Assembly (NCBI RefSeq): GCF_003590095.1
Contig: NC_039478.1
Coordinates: forward strand, 372,001-436,000
Origin: Trichoplusia ni
Lineage: Eukaryota; Arthropoda; Insecta; Lepidoptera; Noctuidae
DNA: 64,000 bases
Direction: 5' to 3'
The notes under the pieces were generated by a model. It had not been told where the DNA came from. It did not search any database and was given only the letters and a program-made list of their open reading frames with translations. Each line of letters opens with the position of its first letter. The stretch's first letter is position 1. Positions 38,301 to 49,221 of this stretch are shown piece after piece. The position numbers were made by a program, and so were the translations under genes.

Positions 38301-39945
38301 TCAATTTAAACTGTTAAAGTCACGTCACTCATAAAAAGTTATTAAAGCTCTTTTTTGGTGCTTACCTACAGAAAGTAAAAAGCTTCCTTTTAGTGTAGCA
38401 GAAAAGGATGTCTATAAATATCGTAGTTAGATTTAGAGATCAACTATAGAAACGTATTATAAGGTATATTGGCTCCAAAAAGCTTTCAAAAACGCCAATT
38501 TAGCCAATCACCGGTCATCGACAAGCCCGCGATAAGGAACAAACTGGGAAATGTGACTTTTTTGTACTATTCGATCAGCGTTCCGTGTTTGCGTCATTTT
38601 TATCGCCTTTTTCAGGGCACTCTGTCGTCAAGACGTTGAAACATAATTTGTGAGTGACGGCTCGTAATAAGTATTCCGTTTAATAAAATCCAACAAAAGT
38701 GTCTCGAATTTTTCTTCGCAAGGAACTTGATGAAAGTTCGTGCTGAGTACTACTTTAATGAAGTAACTGATGCTTCTTGAAGAAAGTGTTAATAGGAGAA
38801 ACTATGAGGTTCACATTTAATACCGCTATTAAAAGTTATAATATTGAACTAATAAGCGGATTCAAACTACCCGGATACATTATCTTTATAACTTTATGCA
38901 TGGAGTTTTGTCGAGAAATTCATTTTTACTAAACACACGAGCATTATCTTCCATAAAATCCATATAAAAAATATCCGCCGCAATCACAATTTGCAAACTT
39001 TGTTTTTGCTCACGTTTCTTTCCTTTTACATTTTAAAAGCTGACAAGATAATGACATGGAAAAGGGAATAATTTTCAGTATAAAAAAAGTTTCCCCAACA
39101 GGGTCAGATCTGAATAATCTTTAATTGATTAAGATCGGACAAATCTGTGTTTAGTGTTGTCAATATCATTATGGCATTTGCCTTCATTTCTTTATAATTA
39201 CTTTGATGATAATCGGTGAAAATTTATTGTATTTTTTTTCTACAATCCTTCTAAAAGTTTTGTTAAAGCTTGCAATATATGTAAGCCAGCACATCATGCT
39301 CAGTCCTAGGTTTTAAGTTTTAATACTAAGATAATAATATTATGTCTTTTTTATATTCCAAAAATACCGTTAATTACAGTAAAAATAAAAAAAAATCGTT
39401 TCCGAATTAATACAATAAAATACAATAAACGCTTTTTCCAACAAGGTTAAACTCTTACTAAAAGCTAAAAATACCTTTAATCTTCCATTTTATGAAGGAC
39501 AATCCAAACATTGATTCTTCCCTGATCCATACCTAAATATAATGGCACGGTCGTATTTATGAAGTCCTTGATATCTTAGCCGATGTCCGTCTTAATTATC
39601 GGATATCGCCGGCATTCTAGTCAAATGCCCGGACAATCGGCATGAGACGTGAATGTTTAATTATTTTTCCTTGAAGGGAATGTTCATTCTCTCTTAATCG
39701 ATGTGTCCCAGTTTTTTCTGTTTAGCTTTAGAAACCAATCATTTCTGGTTTTGACCTTAGTATTAGATGAAACCAGAAAATTTTTTTGGTGCTACGAATG
39801 ACAATATTTGAACAAAAATAATTCGTTTTCAAATTTTGTTTTCTACTTTATTTCATGAGCCCTGCCGTAAAGAATTTAATCCTTGTGTCGCGAGTGGTTT
39901 CACAAATGCTTAAGTCAATTGCACAAGGATACCTAGACTAAGGGC
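32331..39945. other. Long non-coding stretch
   Basis: No gene supported. Minus-strand frames at 33439-33636, 35742-35951 and 36410-36631 read somewhat like protein but have AT-biased third positions and no homology I can name. A GC-richer patch lies at 35300-35450. A possible decayed SINE B box (ggttcgaa, minus) occurs near 37513. Confidence 0.5.
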
Positions 39946-40005
39946 AAGCTTCTTGTCTTATGCGGGGATCGAACCTGCAACCCGTCGCGCTTAGAGGATT
40001 TGATT
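39946..40005 (-). mobile_element. SINE B-box remnant
   Basis: On the minus strand 'gcgacgggttgcaggttcga' followed by 'tccccgcataagac' resembles the B-box half of a tRNA-derived SINE. Only about 60 bp are recognisable and no body follows, so this is a weak call. Confidence 0.4.
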
Positions 40006-40134
40006 TGGCTTTTTCGTATTTAATTTGCATGCACACATAATTACTAAGTACTAAACTAGCAACAGCTTTTGAAAAAGTGAAATTAAATCGATTCCATAAA
40101 TTGATAATGAAATTAAGCCCAAGTGAAATGAAAA

Positions 40135-40407
40135 CAATCCGTATTAGTTACGTTCAATCAAAACCGTAGCCAGTGCGAGCCTACATTTCAAATTCCCGAC
40201 ACAATCCGGGACATGTGGAATCGAAACAACGCCAATCAAAATATTCACAATGATCCGCACTATGAATTGATAAACTGGCTGACTACATTAAATGGGAAAT
40301 TCAAAATGAGCAACAATTCCGAACCAGCATCAAAATGCAGGAAAACCGTACAGAGGTGTCTAGTCTTGGAATATGGACAAATGTATTGGAATGACCTTGC
40401 TTTATGA
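40135..40407 (+). CDS. Orphan open frame, about 90 codons, unknown
   Basis: The frame is open from a TGA near 40130 to a TGA at 40405-40407; the first ATG is at 40213. The product is hydrophilic and asparagine-rich (MWNRNNANQNIHNDPHYELI near the ATG) with a C-terminal part containing two cysteines. There is no signal peptide or membrane helix. Third-position GC is slightly above background. No acceptor, promoter or poly(A) signal ties it to a transcript and I recognise no family. It may be a fragment of a degenerate gene or chance. Confidence 0.18.
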   Translation, partial: QSVLVTFNQNRSQCEPTFQIPDTIRDMWNRNNANQNIHNDPHYELINWLTTLNGKFKMSNNSEPASKCRKTVQRCLVLEYGQMYWNDLAL

Positions 40408-42063
40408 CTAGTGACGTGCGTGACTTGTCAGTTCGTTTGGAGAAATGTATTTTGTCTACTGTTTCAAACATGTTTACGATAGTCTTTAGCCAACCAACGA
40501 AAAGAGTTGCGTTTATTGGCACCTGTCCGTGTACAGTGGTGTTAAAGACTTACGTAATTTATGAAGGTTCAAAATTAAATAATTGAGAAATGATTGGTGG
40601 TGCAAGGTTAAGATTTATTTTTTTCCCAGTGTCTGAGAGAAAAAATCATGTTACATGGGAACTATGAATGGCATTTCAGGGTTTGATTTGTCTCCAATAA
40701 AAGCTTCACCAATTCATATAATTTTAATTTTGCATTGGTATTTTGTATTGATACAAATCTAAATTATCAATGAAAAAGGTCATTCAAAGTCATTTGAAAT
40801 TTAACGAAGACTCAAAACTTAAATTTGGATATCAATCTACTGTCCAAAAAATTTTTTTTCTGAACTCATAATACAATATAACACCTAAAATAAACTTATG
40901 TGAAGAATTCAAATTTACCATAACACTTAAAACTAAGATAGCAAGTGGTAGTAGCAACAACACATAACGTAAAACAAAAAAAGGTTTACGAGAAACGTCA
41001 GTTAAATTTCACAACCCAAATATGGAAGTACGGCAGTATAATATAAGCGACCTGGCAGCGGTTTGATCAAATGAAGCTCTTTTTTACTACGATACGGAGC
41101 GTGGTTTATTGGCTGAGGAGTAGTATGGTATAGTCATAATACATACCAATCAACTACTGAGTGAGGACTCAGGAGCAGCGGTGAAAAGCGAGCCGTGGCA
41201 TAAATTGTGTTTAGCGAGCATAAAGTCTTGGTGCGGGCACGATCTTGCAATACCTTATGTATTAACAATGCTCAAGTTACATTGTTTGTTGTACGCGTAC
41301 GAATCTACTTGTCTAGAGCGCATTGCAGATTTTGTTTTTGCTCCATGGCAATACAATGAAAATTAACTTTAAACTCACTCGGTTTGACTCGTCTTTTGCT
41401 CAAACTGCACTTAAGTAAAACGCAAATTTTGAACATGAACTGAGTTACTTCATACTTGTAAATGTTACTGCTATGCCTTAATTCCTTTGTTTATTTCGCA
41501 ATGCAGTATAAATTAGTAATGACAGTATACGCATTATTAATTTTATTTTGGGTAACTAATCACAGCTTTGTTATTGCAGTTGAATATTAGTCTGCGGTAT
41601 TCATTCTATTAGTCATGCCAAAATCTACTAAATTATTCATCAATTTAGCTTTCAAAATACTATAGATTTGTTTACATTTTTTTTATAGTCAGGTACTCAT
41701 TCAACAACAAAAAAACTTGTAGGTATTTTTTGAGATAAACCGAAGCTAGAGTGAAAATTACTCAAAAACAACTGCATAGCTGGCAAATCGTTGCACCTTC
41801 CTTGAATGTTAATATACGAAGGTACATAAATGTATGCTAAACAAACATGTGTACTATGCGGCTATCCAACACGCGATCTTAATAGACCACTTAATAATGC
41901 TAATACTTACTTTTCAAATATACGGCTAAATATTAAGCAAGCGAAATATGAGTTTGTTTCGAAAATCATGTTTCTATCTATTGCATTTCTTTCAGATCTG
42001 TCGCTTGTGATTGTGTACTCCTTGCTTTCAGACATTATCGCTATGGACGAAATATATTAAGAA

Positions 42064-42325
42064 ACTAGCTGTTGCCCGCAACTTCGTCCCCGTGGGTAGA
42101 AGATTTAAGTTATGATTTATACCTGCCCTGTTTTTTTTCACATTTTCCATTGTATCTTCGCTCCTATTAGTCGCAGGATGGTTTATAGCCTAAAGCCTTC
42201 CTCGATGAATGGGCTATTCAACGCAAAAAGCAAATTTTTCAATTTGGACCAGTAGTTCCTGAGATTAGCGCGTTCAAACAAACAAACAAACAAACTCTTC
42301 AGCTTTAAACATTAAAGTATAGATT
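42064..42325 (+). mobile_element. Interspersed repeat, 'actagctgttgcccgc' family, copy B
   Basis: Nearly identical in order and sequence to copy A at 5524: ACTAGCTGTTGCCCGCAAC, 'ttatacctgccctgtttt', 'cgctcctattagtcgcagg', 'ttcctgagattagcgcgttc' and a (CAAA)n run. It has one more CAAA unit and a few substitutions or small indels compared with copy A. Confidence 0.85.
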
Positions 42326-42954
42326 ATTTTAGTTAATGGTGTAGCAAAAGCATTAGAACTTCTAACTTTGGTAGGTAATCGAGAGAAGTTTTAATGTGGT
42401 TGCATATTCTATGAAATTGTATGTAGGTGATAGAACAACATATTCTGAGAAATTGTACTTACTAATACGTGCGTACAAGTAACGAGAATGTATTCAACAA
42501 AACCGGTAAGTAGGCAACTAAATATATTCCAAGACACGTGATTCAATACCTAGGGTAAGACTAAGTCGTTGTTCGTTTGTTTTTCAGACCATACCAGTCG
42601 AGTAAGCTGTGGGGAAGCGGTTTCCGCAGATATGCTAGCAGTGTAAACTATTTAGTATGGCTTCCTGGTCAAAACTATTAAACTATATTGCTGTGTTACG
42701 AAACGCTGCGATAGTCTGACCGTACTCCAATTTTGATACAACGGAATATGAAACAAAATTATGCTTTGTGACTATGTTTCGATTGTTATTTAAATCATTG
42801 AATATAATCGCACGGAAAATTATTCTGCGTTAATCCAGGTTAGAATCTATCTTTTTTAAAAGTTTCATCTTAATACTAAACCACTGAAGGTTTTGCTTGA
42901 AAGAGTAAAACATCTATACATCCAGACACACTAATTTATATGACTTATTTTCAG
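42326..42954. other. Non-coding stretch with an acceptor-like site
   Basis: A good acceptor (gttcgtttgtttttcag) ends at 42587 and the sequence after it is open in more than one frame for 18-30 codons, but no donor or partner exon is convincing. No other structure seen. Confidence 0.4.
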
Positions 42955-43221
42955 TTAAAAAGTACTAAAATAGTTTTAAAGTTTGACAAACAGAAGCGTG
43001 GATATCACAAAGTCTATTTCTACACCAATTGCAAACCGTATTCCGCAATCATTGTCAAATCATCTTCGCACATACCGAACACGGTCTTCGGTCAGAATAA
43101 CAATGAAATAACTCAATGCACTACAATTCAATATTTCAATTACAACAACAGCTTGATCAAAGCCTTTCATAATGACCCGCGAACATTCGAATGTGAAATA
43201 ATCAATTTTACATTAAATTAA
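42955..43221 (+). CDS. Probable terminal exon, unknown protein
   Basis: An acceptor-like 'atgacttattttcag' ends at 42954. The frame after it runs 88 codons to TAA and the central part strongly prefers C-ending codons (gtc, ttc, tac, acc, aac), unlike the AT-rich surroundings, which is the best coding signal in this region. The product (for example FDKQKRGYHKVYFYTNCKPY near the start, three cysteines in all, ending CEIINFTLN) is polar with no membrane helix and could be the C-terminal part of an extracellular or secreted protein. AATAAA at 43297-43302 lies 76 nt after the stop. I cannot name the family, and no upstream exon was found. The open frame extends a few codons upstream through an ATG, so an independent start is also possible. 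Confidence 0.42.
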   Translation, partial: LKSTKIVLKFDKQKRGYHKVYFYTNCKPYSAIIVKSSSHIPNTVFGQNNNEITQCTTIQYFNYNNSLIKAFHNDPRTFECEIINFTLN

Positions 43222-43875
43222 CTCTCTAATTTCAGCGTTAATTAGCACTACAGCAAAGAGCGTATTGTCAGTGAGCGTACTTTGAAACTCCACCGTAATA
43301 AAGATCGCTATTGGTCACGAATAGCTTCAAATTAACAAATCGTTAACATGTCAACTAATTACGGATTTTGATAGATAATCTAATGTTTTCATTAACAATG
43401 GATGCGTAACCACAGTGCGGTTTTGTATGACCATTTTAAAATGTCGGCATTCTATATAATGTTTCATTTACGTAATAGGATTACGTTGTAAATAAACAAG
43501 TTTTTATGTTTGTTGGGTTATAATTTCAGTCTGTGAATTGTCCATTGTTGGGCAAAGGAATGTTTTCGTACAGACAAGGAAAGGGTTTTGATAATGCTAT
43601 GCCTGAATCAGGTTGCAATAGGTGATGTATTAAAAAAAAAACCTTTGAAAGATTTTCATAAAGTATTGTCAGTAACTTAGTATAATATTTGAAAATATGC
43701 AGGTTATAGATAAACTGCAAATAAGTTTTTTTTTTTTTTACTATTATTTAAGATAGTGTGAAAAGAAATTCAGAATAAAATATATTCAGACTTTTAATTA
43801 TTTATTCATTCAGATCATTATCTAACACTTTATTTTATTTATTTTTATACTTAAATTTTAATTTTTTATTTTCAG

Positions 43876-44001
43876 GTACGTAAACCGCCAAGTTCCGGAG
43901 TTCGTAAGATGAACAAAAAATCAGCACAACAAAAAAGTGTGAATTCATTAAAATCATTTCTGATACAAAATAACTCGCACGTTGTATCCAACTTAAACTA
44001 A
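43876..44001 (+). CDS. Possible terminal exon, short basic C-terminus
   Basis: A long T-rich tract ends in 'attttttattttcag' at 43875. Only the frame starting at the first base stays open: VRKPPSSGVRKMNKKSAQQK and on through SLKSFLIQNN to VSNLN, 41 residues and TAA. AATAAA follows at 44023-44028, 22 nt after the stop. Acceptor, basic serine-rich tail, stop and poly(A) signal together form a credible last exon. Its upstream exon is unknown; it is 0.65 kb downstream of the frame ending at 43221 but cannot be its continuation, because that frame has its own stop. A donor-less chance ORF is the alternative. Confidence 0.3.
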   Translation, partial: VRKPPSSGVRKMNKKSAQQKSVNSLKSFLIQNNSHVVSNLN

Positions 44002-44049
44002 CAGTTTCGGAAAGCTTGATCCAATAAACCAAATAATGAACCGTTGATA

Positions 44050-44714
44050 AAAACCAAAGAATATTTATTTACCGGCGAACATAATTCTTTTCCTTCGCTA
44101 CTAGCCGATTATGATTTAATCGTTTCCATTTGATATCAATTGCTGTATCAGAAATCACTTCAAAATTCATGGTTACTAAATACAGTTCATGTTTATAGTT
44201 AATTCGACATGTGTACGTACCTAATAATTAAATCGAAAATCATTGGTACACATAAGGCTCTGCAGTTTCAAGGAATTATATGGACTTATGTTTTCGTGCA
44301 ATCGCTGTCGGGCTAATATTGCACGCCTAGGTATTTGAGAGGCTTATTTTCTATTTCGGGTTATCAGCGTGCATCGAGAATATAATTATATGAGGAGACT
44401 TATATACTGAGCTGGTCAAGTGAACTGAGGGTTCTGGGAAATTTGCAGGTAGTAAAATTATTACCAACCAGGAATAACTGTTGCTTAATTGTGATCTTTA
44501 TATTTCATTGCTTGTAGCGACTGCCGCGTCTGCCGCAATACTTACGTCTGTGAATTTCAACTGTTTAGCTACCGCGATTCTTGAGATCGACAGACGGATA
44601 GACAGCGGTACCTACGTCATAGGGATCTGTGTTTACCATTTGGGTTCGGGCCCTTAAGCAGAAGTAATACTTGATAAATAAATCTGAAACTATGACTTTT
44701 TACTTATATTTAAT
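44050..44714. other. Non-coding stretch
   Basis: No ORF, repeat or regulatory motif that I can support. Confidence 0.5.
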
Positions 44715-44872
44715 ATTGTGATTTTTCCGATGAAATGTACACAAGGGTATCTAATATCAAAATATGATCGTTCTCATCACAAACATTCGTCGTGGGTTGG
44801 AATCGAATCCACGACCTCCGGAATAACAGTCAACGCTACTAGCCGCTACACCAAAAGGCCAGTCACTCTATA
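44715..44872 (-). mobile_element. tRNA-derived SINE, minus strand
   Basis: Read on the minus strand: 'gactggccttttggtgtagc' and 'ggctagtagcgttgactgtt' (A box), 'ccggaggtcgtggattcgat' (B box), then 'cacgacgaatgtttgtgatg'. The head and spacing match the other SINEs here. The 3' body fades out toward 44715. Confidence 0.8.
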
Positions 44873-45573
44873 ATATTTCGAACGAGACGTTTTTTATTTT
44901 ATTTTAATATAAACCTAATGGCATAGTCGAGTGATTCTATAATCGAATGACAAATAATAGAATCTGCTACCACTTTGTTATTGGTCGTTAATGTATAGTG
45001 GTTTGCTATTGTAACCTTAATAGGGTGAGACATGTTCAATAATAATACATTTACATAGTAACAATATATTCACATATTAAAGTTTTACTTAATTTTAAGC
45101 GACGACGATATGGAGTGAAGCTGAGTGATTGAATTAAAGCGATTTGTGGCTCTATTTTTTTTTTCATAAAACCCAATTTACGTAATACAGAAACCTTAAT
45201 AAGTAGGATATTTTCTGTTACTTCTCCGTAGGGAGATAATAAGAGGAAAATGTTTTGGAAAGTTAAATGATAATGATTTTTTATTTGAAAGACAATAATA
45301 CACCAGTCTTTTAACTAAAAATAAACTATAATTTGTACAAATGGAAAAAAATCCTGTATCCTTGTGATTGACAGTATAGCTTTTGTTTAACTCAGCTATT
45401 GTAGACGCATTTATTATTAATTAAGCCGATTTTCGAACGATTTTGCCGAATTATAAATTGAGCCAACCTTTTTAAAAGTTATGAGGAATACCTGCAAGAT
45501 TGGCAGCTCCATATTAGTTATAACATTATTTTAAATGAAACGTAAAAACAATACGGCAGTTTATTAATAGAGC

Positions 45574-46165
45574 AAGAGCCCGTGAACCCCAGACCTTCGT
45601 TATTTTATAAAAGCTGAAAGTTTGTCAGCGCATACTCCCAACCCAGGTAAGAACGATGGACCATTATGAAGTTTGGGTTATAGTGGCTTAGGCAGGTAAA
45701 CGGTACTAAAGGTGTGTAAAATACCGATCTAAATTCGTCAAATAATAAAGTGCGATTTTTTGATATTATCTTCAGAATATTATTAAAAATCACGTTATTC
45801 ATTGCCAGACACTTAACATCGTGGCAACCCCTTGCCAGACACCCTTAATGTTCATGAAATTATAGTTTAACTTACGTTATAGTATAAAAGCTGATTTTTA
45901 TATATAATACTTGGGTAATAAGTAGATGATGTTTCCTCATTAGCCAGACATTTTTTATAGTTCCAACCCCTTGCCAGACAAGCATGTAGGGTAGCTGTAG
46001 GAGCGAGCGCGAGGCAGTATGTATATGAGTGAGTGCGAGTGAGATGGCGAGTTAAGTCTACCGCGATCCCTCACTGCGCAGTTGTTATTTCTACTGCGCA
46101 TGTATTGTTTAGTACTCAGTACATGTTTACATCAGCTAAAATAATATAATATAGCATGATACGTA
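45574..46165. repeat. Left inverted arm of foldback element
   Basis: Complementary to 47095-47634. It has about 52 extra bases near 46048-46100 (from 'gcgagttaagtctaccgcga' onward) that the right arm lacks. It contains four words of the form GCCAGACA (near 45815, 45833, 45943 and 45972) and a 65-codon frame reading outward on the minus strand that is mirrored in the right arm; since it is part of the arm I do not treat it as a gene. Confidence 0.75.
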
Positions 46166-46422
46166 GATTATATGTTTACAATTTGTTTATGTGACTTTTT
46201 AAATTAAAGTGATTTTGTATTATAAAAACAAATCATAGGTGATACATTAATTTGTGTTATTTGCAAAAAAAAGTAGTGATAAATAATATTTTATAGTATG
46301 ATACGTAGATTATAAGTTTACAATTTGTTTATGTGACTTTTTAAATAAAAGTGATTTTGTATTAAAAATAAGTCATGGGTGATACATTAATTTGTGTTAT
46401 TTGCAACAAAAGTAGTCTCAAA
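46140..46422 (+). repeat. Tandem duplication (two units of about 141 bp) of a gene start
   Basis: Units 46140-46281 and 46282-46422 share 'gatacgtagattata', 'caatttgtttatgtgac' and 'ggtgatacattaatttgtgt'. In the first unit the start ATG has become ATA (46235-46237) and the frame ends at TAG (46274-46276) soon after CVIC. The second unit keeps ATG at 46375 and the open frame. Confidence 0.8.
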
Positions 46423-46704
46423 ATAACATTATTTTCTGACGAGACATTGAAAAAATGTGAATTAATTTTAAAATTGCGAAAAAAACATAACCTTAAGTAC
46501 AATGACATCATTTTTCCACGTGAATACACAGAGGGTGGCTATCACAGGGAATGTTACAAATCATTCACAGGGCTAATGAAAAAATATTTTACCTCAGAAC
46601 CAAAAAATTCTCAAAAGATTGTTGAAAGAGAGCAAGAAAAAGAAACATTTAAAGACGTTAATACATCAACGTTAATACTTGTAGCATCATTAACCTATTT
46701 TTAA
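46375..46704 (+). CDS. 109-residue ORF with Cys/His metal-binding-like N-terminal region
   Basis: The ATG is at 46375 and the frame ends at TAA 46702-46704. The N-terminus MGDTLICVICNKSSLKITLF has a CxxC pair (residues 7 and 10); further on come KLRKKHNLKYNDIIFPREYT and a GGYHRECYKSFTGL segment with a His and Cys. The C-x2-C ... H-x3-C pattern with a KKxxLKYxDxxxP middle resembles the N-terminal region of a family of uncharacterised arthropod and cnidarian proteins I have seen, probably zinc-binding (inference). The acidic/basic tail QKIVEREQEKETFKD is followed by a hydrophobic end, so the frame probably runs into non-homologous DNA and is a captured fragment. It sits alone between the element's arms. 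Its role in the element is unknown. Confidence 0.5.
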   Translation: MGDTLICVICNKSSLKITLFSDETLKKCELILKLRKKHNLKYNDIIFPREYTEGGYHRECYKSFTGLMKKYFTSEPKNSQKIVEREQEKETFKDVNTSTLILVASLTYF

Positions 46705-46920
46705 TTAAATTTTTGAAAAATATTTTATTTTTTGGCTTTTTTTTTAAACCTGTTTTTGATAAAATAAATTAATTTTTTTAACAATTTAAGGTAATTGTAG
46801 CATCGAATGTCTTTCCTTAAGATGTTTTTAAAATTTACATAGATTATTAGTTAAATAAATCTGCGCCAAAAAGTTTATTTGCATGAGTCATTCTAATCAC
46901 AAATCTCTTATTAAGACATA

Positions 46921-47055
46921 CAATGTTTGTCTGGCAAGGGGTTAGAACTATAAAAAATGTCTGGCTAATAAGGAAATATCATCTAATTATTACCCAAATA
47001 TTATATATAAAAATCAGCTATTACACTTTAACGTAAGTAATGATATAATTAATGT
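46921..47055. repeat. Third copy of subterminal block, direct to right arm
   Basis: Matches 47221-47350 in the same orientation: 'tttgtctggcaaggggtt', 'actataaaaaatgtctggct', 'attatatataaaaatcagct'. It is more diverged than the two arms are from each other, so it is an older duplication. Confidence 0.75.
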
Positions 47056-47094
47056 TATTCTTATCATTTATAACGAATATTTAATTAATAATAA

Positions 47095-47634
47095 TTGAAG
47101 ATAGCACATATTATTGTTTTAGTTGATGTAAGCATGTATTAAATACTAAACAATACAAACGCATCTCACTCGCACCCACTTATATACATACTGCCTCGCG
47201 CTCGCTCCTACAGCTACCCTACATGCTTGTCTGGCAAGGGGTTGGAACTATAAAAAATGTCTGGCTAATGAGGAAACATCATCTACTTATTACCCAAGTA
47301 TTATATATAAAAATCAGCTTTTATACTATAACGTAAGTTAAACTATAATTTCATGAACATTAAGGGTGTCTGGCAAGGGGTTGCCACGATGTTAAGTGTC
47401 TGGCAATGAATAACGTGATTTTTAATAATATTCTGAAGATAATATCAAAAAATCGCACTTTATTATTTGACGAATTTAGATCGGTATTTTACACACCTTT
47501 AGTACCGTTTACCTGCCTAAGCCACTATAACCCAAACTTCATAATGGTCCATCGTTCTTACCTGGGTTGGGAGTATGCGCTGACAATCTTTCAGCTTTTA
47601 TAAAATAACGAAGGTCTGGGGTTCACGGGCTCTT
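47095..47634. repeat. Right inverted arm of foldback element
   Basis: Complementary to the left arm apart from a gap of about 52 bases. It contains four TGTCTGGC words (near 47229, 47258, 47370 and 47396) and the mirrored 65-codon frame 47406-47603, which differs from its left-arm partner by one residue (N to I near the end). Confidence 0.75.
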
Positions 47635-48042
47635 AGACTATAATTGTATGGTAGATATAGAAGGAAATACTCCGAATGATAATCTCGAAAAAGTTTCATA
47701 AAGATGTTTTACTTAAAGCCTATGAAAAATATGTTGTACAAGAAAGTTAATTTAAAATCAGAACTTAGAGAACCATAAATCTTGACAACGAGCGTTAGTA
47801 CCCAATTTTAGGTAATAGGTGCTATCTGCGACTATTAAATATTCACAGCATTCGAGACCCGTTTAAAACCAGTTCAGAATTAATAAATACTTTGTCATGT
47901 TTAGCCTCTTTTAATTATTTAGTACAGCAACAGATAGCGTCTTACCTTAATAGCTAGATTATAGAAAACAATAGGATCAAAGTCAATCTGAAAATATTTA
48001 GTGCGAAGTCCAAAGATATGGTACACTTCTAAAGGAAATACA
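47635..48042. other. Non-coding stretch
   Basis: Nothing supported between the foldback element and the next repeat. Confidence 0.5.
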
Positions 48043-48292
48043 TCTATACTTAATATATAAAGCTGAAGAGTTTGTTTGTTTGTCTGTTTGAACGTGCTAA
48101 TCTCAGGAAATACAGGTTCAAATAAAAAAATGTTTTTGTATTGAATAGACTATTCATCGAGGAAGGTTTTAGGCTCGCCGCGACTAATAGGAGCGAAGAT
48201 ACAGTGGAAAATGTGGAAAAAACAGGGCAGGTAAATCATAACTTAGTTATATCTTCTAACCACGCGGACGAAGTCGCGGGTTACAGCTAGTA
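48043..48292 (-). mobile_element. Interspersed repeat, 'actagctgttgcccgc' family, copy C
   Basis: Reverse orientation relative to copies A and B. On the minus strand it begins 'actagctgtaacccgcgact' and ends with 'aacaaacaaactcttcagct'. It is more diverged than A and B are from each other (for example 'tagtcgcggcgagcctaaaa'). Confidence 0.85.
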
Positions 48293-49204
48293 ATAAATAA
48301 ACAGCTTAACAAATTCGTGTCATATGAAACAAAAAATAGATTATCACAAACTACCGTGTCGTTTTAGTCGAGTTCATACAAGCAAATTGTACCATACATT
48401 TGACATGATTAGACAAGGTTGTAACCGTAAACCTCTTTCGCACACATGTGCAGGCGAAGCCGAACACAGCGCCTAGTAAGTTATGTTACAACACTTTTTA
48501 TATCCTACGCAGTACGAAACATCGTAATGTTATGACGTCATAAAAAATAAGGCCCCACAAGTATTATTACTATTGTTAGATAGAATTGCTTCCACCCTAA
48601 GCCGGCTTAAAGCTGTAATAATTATGCATTATGCTCCCAGCGAACTCTCCGGTGTCATCTGCATTTATGAAGATTTATCGTAACTACAAACTTATTGTAG
48701 CCGAAAACGGCAACGGTCGGCTCCTTAACTTTAATTCAAAATAATGTTCCTGATAAAATAACTTTAAACTAAGTAAAATATTGCACAAGTTTAAGATACG
48801 CTCTGCTTATTTCGCTGTAAAGTCTTGTGAAATATACCTATTTGTTGTAGTTAATATTTTGGAGTTTTAAGCGTTCTCCCGGGAGTAATGTAACGATTTT
48901 TGATACTCGCAGTGACGTCCGTTTACTAAAAAGATACTCGTAGTTTAAATGTCTTATTTCAGTTGATTCAATTTTGTTTATTTTCATTCACGCAAAAAAG
49001 TAATTTACATTAAAATTAATAAAGTTTATATTACATTACAAAATTACTGGAATGAAAACCTTCAGCGCGGTTTCAATAGAAATGTTATATCTAGTAGACT
49101 GTTTACATTTCTACGCTTCGTAGATTAATTACATTAAAAATAGTCGCTGTATTACAGGTGGATCCAAGTTTTTCTACCTATATATTATTTCAATGCATTA
49201 ACTA
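48293..49204. other. Non-coding stretch
   Basis: No gene supported. Includes a TGACGTCA octamer in an extended palindrome (TTATGACGTCATAA) at 48530-48543. Confidence 0.5.
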
Positions 49205-49221
49205 TAATTTCTTATCCATTA

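Larger units (their letters stand above)
45574..47634. mobile_element. Foldback transposable element with long inverted arms and a cargo ORF
   Basis: The ends are inverted copies: AAGAGCCCGTGAACCCCAGA at 45574 and its complement ending at 47634. Pairing continues inward for about 590 bp on the left and 540 bp on the right. In one 198-bp segment (45605-45802 against 47406-47603) I count a single mismatch, so the arms are nearly identical. The middle carries a third copy of a subterminal block, a duplicated gene-start segment and a 109-codon ORF. No transposase motif is visible, so the element is probably non-autonomous. Superfamily and target-site duplication could not be settled; weak similarity continues a few bases outside the stated ends. 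Confidence 0.75.

Noticed and set aside
42588..42660. Exon-like sequence after a strong acceptor
   Set aside because: Two frames are open with different products, the donor (GTAAAC) is poor and no partner exon fits.
45605..45802. 65-codon ORF repeated at 47406-47603 as if a two-copy gene
   Set aside because: Both copies are part of the inverted arms; identity is explained by the arms and not by protein selection.
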